From positions 4,836,001-4,900,000 of the forward strand of contig NZ_CP126110.1 in assembly GCF_030123405.1 (NCBI RefSeq): a stretch of DNA of 64,000 bases, given 5' to 3'. Each line of letters opens with the position of its first letter. Positions within the stretch are counted from its first letter, which is position 1. Positions 60,083-64,000 of the stretch are shown piece after piece. The DNA is from Neobacillus sp. WH10. GTDB lineage: Bacteria > Bacillota > Bacilli > Bacillales > Cytobacillaceae. Below the pieces are notes generated by a model that made no database searches, was not told the origin of the DNA, and was given only the letters and a program-made list of their open reading frames with translations. The position numbers were made by a program, and so were the translations under genes.

Positions 60083-62629
60083 TTACTGCTCGTATGGTAA
60101 GAAAGGATCGATGATTGTAATCTTTTGTGCTTCGGCATCGCTAATACCGGCATATAATACAGCCGTGCCATCTGATTTTCGAACTAATCCCCCGCTAAAC
60201 ACCACATCCACCAAATCTGGGCGTTTTGTTGGACCTGAAAGGAAGTGACTTCTTGTCGCGATTAATTCTAGATCAGAAATCTCGCCCGTTTCCGGATGAA
60301 GGGCAAAGACTACAGAATAATAGTGACGGTTACCCTCCGCATCAAATGAAGCAATATGCCCTAATACACCAATCAAACCATTTGCTAAAAGGTGCGGCTC
60401 GTTTGCTCCGCCCCACTCTTCATCAGTAAACTGTCCCTGAAGTAGCGGAGCATCATTAATCACATCAATCGTTAAATCCGCCAGTGAAGGGATATGGGTC
60501 CAGCCAATTTTCCCTCTGCCTCCCTTTTCACCTTGCGGTCTTGTTAACACACCAACACTTCCATCCTTCAGCTCTACAAGGCGAAGGTCTTTCATCCCGT
60601 CTGGCCCCTTCGCAAATTCCTGTAATAAAGAAATAGATCCGCCTTTATAAAAAACGGTACGCCAGCCGAGTGAACCTTCTAGCGTTGGATGCGGAAATAT
60701 TTGCACGCCGCCTAAAATCAGCTCTCCCGCGATTCTAGTAAAAAACGGATCTTGTAACTCAAGGACAGGCGCATTTTCTCTTGGAATCCATTCACCGTTG
60801 CGCTCAACGAAGAAATACACTCTAGAATGCTCGCTATCACGCGATTCAACTCGACCCGCAATAACTAGCTCCCCCTCATCTTCAAACGGTGCGGAAATAT
60901 TATAGACATCCTTTTCACCTAGACCAGAGAAAATAATTTTTTCAGGATTAGTAGGTTTTGAAATAACCTCGTTTAACAGCTGTTCACATGTTTTAACCTT
61001 TCCTTTTTTTAAAACGGTCATTTCCTTGACTTCCCCCTTTAGAATTATCGCCTCATTGGCTAAAATCGTGATGGTGCTGCCACCTTCCATCGACACACGC
61101 TTTGTCGATAAAAGCAATTTCGGATCCGTTCCAATCCAAGCTCCAACATCAAGCGTTTTCGAATGACTAAAAAAATTCATAGCAATGAATAGCTTTTCAA
61201 CACCGTCTGTTTTTACGAAATAAATCATTCCATCTGTATACCGTAAAAACTCATATTCTCCTATACGTAACGCAAAATGTTCCTTTCGCAGCTTCAGCAG
61301 ACTTTTATAAAAAGTAAGCATCGAATCTGGATCATTTTGCTGATTTTCAACATTGATTTTGTTGGCATCATTCGGAATCGTAATCCATGGGTGCTGCACC
61401 GAAAAACCGGCATTGGCAAGTACATTCCATTGCATTGGTGTTCGTGACTTGTCCCTGCTCTTTTCATTAGCAGCTGCCAATGCTTCTTCAAAAGAATGAT
61501 CCAATTGTAAGGACAGCTTATAGGTCATCAGCCCTTGAACATCCTTCATTTTCGCAATATCATCTGTAAGCCAATCTCTCATGCCAATCTCTTCACCATA
61601 ATAAAGAAACGGAATACCTTTCGCCGTAAGCATCAAGGCAGCAATTAGTTTTGCCCGATTCTCGTCGCCGCCAAACCTTGAAATATGGCGGGACATATCA
61701 TGACTAGAAAAGAATAAAGTTGGAATTTGCGCTGAATCATAAGCTTGTTCTGTTGACAACAGTTGTCGATAGATCTGCTCGGGATCAAACTCTTCAATAC
61801 TTCCGATATTAAAATTAAACACAACATCAAGCTTATTTAGCCCAGAATAGCGTTTTAACACATCAAGCTCTTCAGAACCTACCTCGCCAACAAGGAATTT
61901 GTCAGGATATTGATGCACAAAAGCAGCTATTTCCTCAATAATGGATATAATTCCTTCTTGGTCTTTATCGTTTAAATGAAATTGTTCATTTTTTTCAGCA
62001 TCAAAAGGATTGTCCAGGAACGAGTCATTTACTTTCAAAAAATTAATGACATCAAGCCGGAAGCCGTCTACTCCCTTTTCGAGCCAAAATTTCATGACTT
62101 CAAACATCGCTTCTTTGACTTTGGGATTGCTCCAATTTAAATCGACCTGCTCCTTCGCAAATGCATGGTAATAATATTGATTTGTTTCATCGTCATATTC
62201 CCATGCACTACCTCCAAAGAAAGATTCCCAATTGTTCGGTTCATCTCGCCAAATATACCAATCACGTTTCGGGTGTTCCTTTGATGACTTCGACTCTTGG
62301 AACCACGGATGCCGAGAAGAGGTGTGGTTTAAGACCAAATCAACAATCACGCGAATTTTCCGCTTATGGGCTTCAAGAATAAACATTTCAAAATCAGCTA
62401 TCGTTCCATATTCGGGATCGATCCCATAGTAATCAGAAATGTCATAGCCATTATCAACTTTGGGAGATGGATAAAAGGGAGTAAGCCATAATCCATCAAT
62501 CCCTAGTTCCTTTAAATAGTCGAGTTTAGAGGTGATTCCCGTAAAATCACCGATACCATCGCCATTTCCATCTTTAAAGCTCGGCATATAAATTTCATAA
62601 AAAGCCGATTGTTTCCACCATTTATCCAT
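60083..62629 (-). CDS. GH13 alpha-glucosidase fused to a DUF1861 domain
   Basis: Cytoplasmic two-domain protein of 848 aa. Residues 1 to about 550 are an oligo-1,6-glucosidase-type GH13: SFKDGNGDGIGDFTGI, VDLVLNHTS, VDGFRLDVINF (nucleophile Asp), FLVGEVGS (acid/base Glu) and FFSSHDMSR. Residues from about 565 match DUF1861: GLGEKDVYNISAPF, GKIGWTHIPSL, EEWGGANEPHLL and a tail ending ITIIDPF. DUF1861 is usually a separate protein of about 300 aa and looks like a five-bladed propeller related in shape to GH130. The fusion next to GH130 suggests that both halves act on one substrate. No signal peptide is present. Confidence 0.88.
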   Translation of the reverse strand: MDKWWKQSAFYEIYMPSFKDGNGDGIGDFTGITSKLDYLKELGIDGLWLTPFYPSPKVDNGYDISDYYGIDPEYGTIADFEMFILEAHKRKIRVIVDLVLNHTSSRHPWFQESKSSKEHPKRDWYIWRDEPNNWESFFGGSAWEYDDETNQYYYHAFAKEQVDLNWSNPKVKEAMFEVMKFWLEKGVDGFRLDVINFLKVNDSFLDNPFDAEKNEQFHLNDKDQEGIISIIEEIAAFVHQYPDKFLVGEVGSEELDVLKRYSGLNKLDVVFNFNIGSIEEFDPEQIYRQLLSTEQAYDSAQIPTLFFSSHDMSRHISRFGGDENRAKLIAALMLTAKGIPFLYYGEEIGMRDWLTDDIAKMKDVQGLMTYKLSLQLDHSFEEALAAANEKSRDKSRTPMQWNVLANAGFSVQHPWITIPNDANKINVENQQNDPDSMLTFYKSLLKLRKEHFALRIGEYEFLRYTDGMIYFVKTDGVEKLFIAMNFFSHSKTLDVGAWIGTDPKLLLSTKRVSMEGGSTITILANEAIILKGEVKEMTVLKKGKVKTCEQLLNEVISKPTNPEKIIFSGLGEKDVYNISAPFEDEGELVIAGRVESRDSEHSRVYFFVERNGEWIPRENAPVLELQDPFFTRIAGELILGGVQIFPHPTLEGSLGWRTVFYKGGSISLLQEFAKGPDGMKDLRLVELKDGSVGVLTRPQGEKGGRGKIGWTHIPSLADLTIDVINDAPLLQGQFTDEEWGGANEPHLLANGLIGVLGHIASFDAEGNRHYYSVVFALHPETGEISDLELIATRSHFLSGPTKRPDLVDVVFSGGLVRKSDGTAVLYAGISDAEAQKITIIDPFLPYEQ

Positions 62630-62651
62630 TCGTTAGTACCCCAATCCTGGA

Positions 62652-63482
62652 TTACTTAAGTGTAAATTGCATACCTTCTTGGAACTTTTTCGCAAAGAGC
62701 AAGAAGATAATAATGATAGGAAGTGTTAATAAAACAGATGCCGCATACATTGGGCCTGGATAGCCGCCATACGGACCGAACATTTGTGATAACAGGACAT
62801 TCAGCGTTAACATGCTATCACTCTTAACAACTAACATATCCCATAAAAGTTCTGTCCATCTTTCCATAAACAAGAATAAGAAAATAACAGTGGTAATCGA
62901 TTTGGACATGGGCATGACGATTCGAAACATAATTTGCAAATCGCTGGCACCGTCTAATTTCGCGGCTTCAATAAACGTTTCCGGAATTGCCTTAAAAAAG
63001 TTCGTATACATAAATACCGCCCATAAGCTCATCGCTTTTGGTAAAATCATTCCCCAGTAAGAATCGTACATACCGATTTTTTGAATGACTAGGAAGGTTG
63101 GGATCAATAGAATAATCGCCGGGAAAAACATTTGAAATAAGATAAAGTTATTAATAGTGTCTCTTCCCTTAAACGGTATTTTCGCTAAGGCATAGGCAAC
63201 CATTACCGCCGAGACCATCATTAACAACGTCGAGCCTGCTGAAACAATAAAGCTGTTAAAAAAAGAATGAATCCATGGCCTCGGAATAACGGCTTCTCCC
63301 CCACCTAGCAGCCATTGATACGATTTCAAGGTAAAATCAGTGGGAAATAATTTCTTATCCACTTGATCCCAGTCAGCAAAGGAATTTAGCACCATATAAA
63401 TATACGGAAAAATCATAACTAGTAAGAGCACAACAGCAATTAGGTAACGAAACAATAATCCCTTTTTCTTAGCTCCACCCAT
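62652..63482 (-). CDS. Sugar ABC transporter permease, MalG/LacG type
   Basis: Membrane subunit of a CUT1 carbohydrate importer, 276 aa with six segments. The EAA loop that contacts the ATPase reads EAAKLDGASDLQIMFRIVMP. The ending EGMQFTLK is typical of MalG-type permeases. It overlaps the upstream permease by 14 nt and is followed by the GH13 gene 22 nt on. No ATPase gene is near; CUT1 systems in Bacilli commonly share MsmX. Confidence 0.95.
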   Translation of the reverse strand: MGGAKKKGLLFRYLIAVVLLLVMIFPYIYMVLNSFADWDQVDKKLFPTDFTLKSYQWLLGGGEAVIPRPWIHSFFNSFIVSAGSTLLMMVSAVMVAYALAKIPFKGRDTINNFILFQMFFPAIILLIPTFLVIQKIGMYDSYWGMILPKAMSLWAVFMYTNFFKAIPETFIEAAKLDGASDLQIMFRIVMPMSKSITTVIFLFLFMERWTELLWDMLVVKSDSMLTLNVLLSQMFGPYGGYPGPMYAASVLLTLPIIIIFLLFAKKFQEGMQFTLK

Positions 63483-64000
63483 TTCGTTTCCCCCACATTT
63501 CTAAGAGTTTTCGAATAATAAAAATGGATATAAACGTCACAACAGAAGCAATAATAGCAACGGCTGATGCATATCCGGCCTGAAGATTTGAAAATGCTTT
63601 TGTGAAAATCTCCATTTGCCATGTATTGGTTGCAAAATCTGGCCCGCCGCCTGTTAATTGATAAACCTCAGTAAAAATACCAAACGTAACACCGATGGAT
63701 AAAATTAGTACCGTAAATAATGCAGGGTAAAGGAGTGGAAAAGTAATTTTCCAAAAGCGCTGCCACGTATTCACTCCATCAATCATGGCCGCTTCATATA
63801 CTTCCTTATTAATACTCTCAAACCCCGATGTTAAGATCAGAGCATAATAGCCGGTGAATTTCCAAGCGATAATCACAGCGACAACAAAGAGTGCCGAAAA
63901 TGGTGTTCCCAGCCAGTCAATATCAAGGCCAAGTACATTTCGCAAGAATTCATTGATCGGACTGTTATAAGATAATAGTCCTTTGATAATGAGCGAGGAA
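63469..64000 (-). CDS. Sugar ABC transporter permease, MalF/LacF type (N-terminus outside window)
   Basis: C-terminal 176 residues of the partner permease; the frame stays open to the window edge, so the true start lies beyond 64000. The EAA loop is EAAMIDGVNTWQRFWKITFP. QLTGGGPDFATNTWQMEIF is the usual motif before the last helices. A substrate-binding protein gene is expected upstream. It overlaps the MalG-type gene by 14 nt. Confidence 0.93.
   Translation of the reverse strand, partial: SSLIIKGLLSYNSPINEFLRNVLGLDIDWLGTPFSALFVVAVIIAWKFTGYYALILTSGFESINKEVYEAAMIDGVNTWQRFWKITFPLLYPALFTVLILSIGVTFGIFTEVYQLTGGGPDFATNTWQMEIFTKAFSNLQAGYASAVAIIASVVTFISIFIIRKLLEMWGKRNGWS

Noticed and set aside
1..64000. 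CRISPR arrays, rRNA/tRNA genes, prophage or toxin-antitoxin cassettes
   Set aside because: I looked for regularly spaced repeats, tRNA-like cloverleafs and phage gene sets and saw none. The only tandem repeats are coding ones at 11756-12394.

Overview
The window looks like chromosome from a low-GC, spore-former-type Bacillaceae (Bacillus/Neobacillus-like; the species cannot be named from sequence alone). The reasons are strong AGGAGG-type ribosome sites with frequent GTG/TTG starts, sigma-A promoters, compact U-tailed terminators, and gene sets matching Bacillus subtilis loci: an Lnr-like two-component/ABC locus, yvdTSR-like SMR genes, a KinB-like kinase, a SwrC-like RND pump, bacterial NO synthase, manR-manP-manA and a LytR-CpsA-Psr protein. 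There are no rRNA, tRNA, CRISPR or prophage signals. Mobile DNA is limited to one tnpB-only IS200/IS605-type element and a few dispersed non-coding repeats.

Layout. 1-4843 (minus): response regulator, kinase, terminator, then ABC ATPase and two ABC-2 permeases, the last cut by the window edge; this resembles LnrJKLMN (linearmycin resistance). 5109-6892: a lipoprotein cytochrome c whose stop codon abuts the right end of a tnpB element; the tnpB promoter carries a near-consensus LexA box. 7168-11171: UreI/AmiS channel, YdjM-like membrane protein (also with a LexA-like box), azoreductase with an MhqR-like operator, and a TetR + paired SMR efflux operon. 11393-14067: two secreted low-complexity proteins, one broken by a 1-nt frameshift. 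14314-23326: a 51-aa small protein, guanine deaminase, MOSC protein, a 1370-aa secreted phosphodiester glycosidase/purple acid phosphatase fusion, KinB-like kinase and OsmC protein.

23586-27949 is a class I ribonucleotide reductase operon (alpha, beta, flavodoxin) preceded by a sigma-A promoter, NrdR-like boxes, a cobalamin riboswitch and a terminator, so a B12-independent RNR appears to be controlled by B12. 27965-36110: dispersed repeat, GDPD phosphodiesterase, GGDEF/EAL protein, LCP wall ligase, PTS IIA, a nanE remnant and a YVTN propeller protein. 36179-46581: SwrC-like RND pump with divergent TetR, a PNPOx-type protein overlapping a PNPOx-GAF-LuxR regulator, arylamine N-acetyltransferase, PP2C-like protein, NO synthase and Nudix hydrolase.

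46676-64000 (minus) is a mannose/manno-glycan region. ManP imports and phosphorylates mannose, ManA isomerises Man-6-P, and ManR is the PRD activator (with a candidate operator and a cre at the manP promoter). A long polycistron carries two sugar ABC permeases, a GH13 alpha-glucosidase fused to DUF1861, a GH130 phosphorylase, a GH2 beta-mannosidase, a Zn-dehydrogenase, an MFS carrier, a ROK kinase and a second ManA. Together these predict uptake and intracellular cleavage of short mannose-containing glycans into fructose-6-P. The most unusual signals are the SOS-type control of a solitary tnpB with a displaced RuvC-II glutamate, the dual NrdR/B12 control of RNR, and the GH13-DUF1861 fusion beside GH130.
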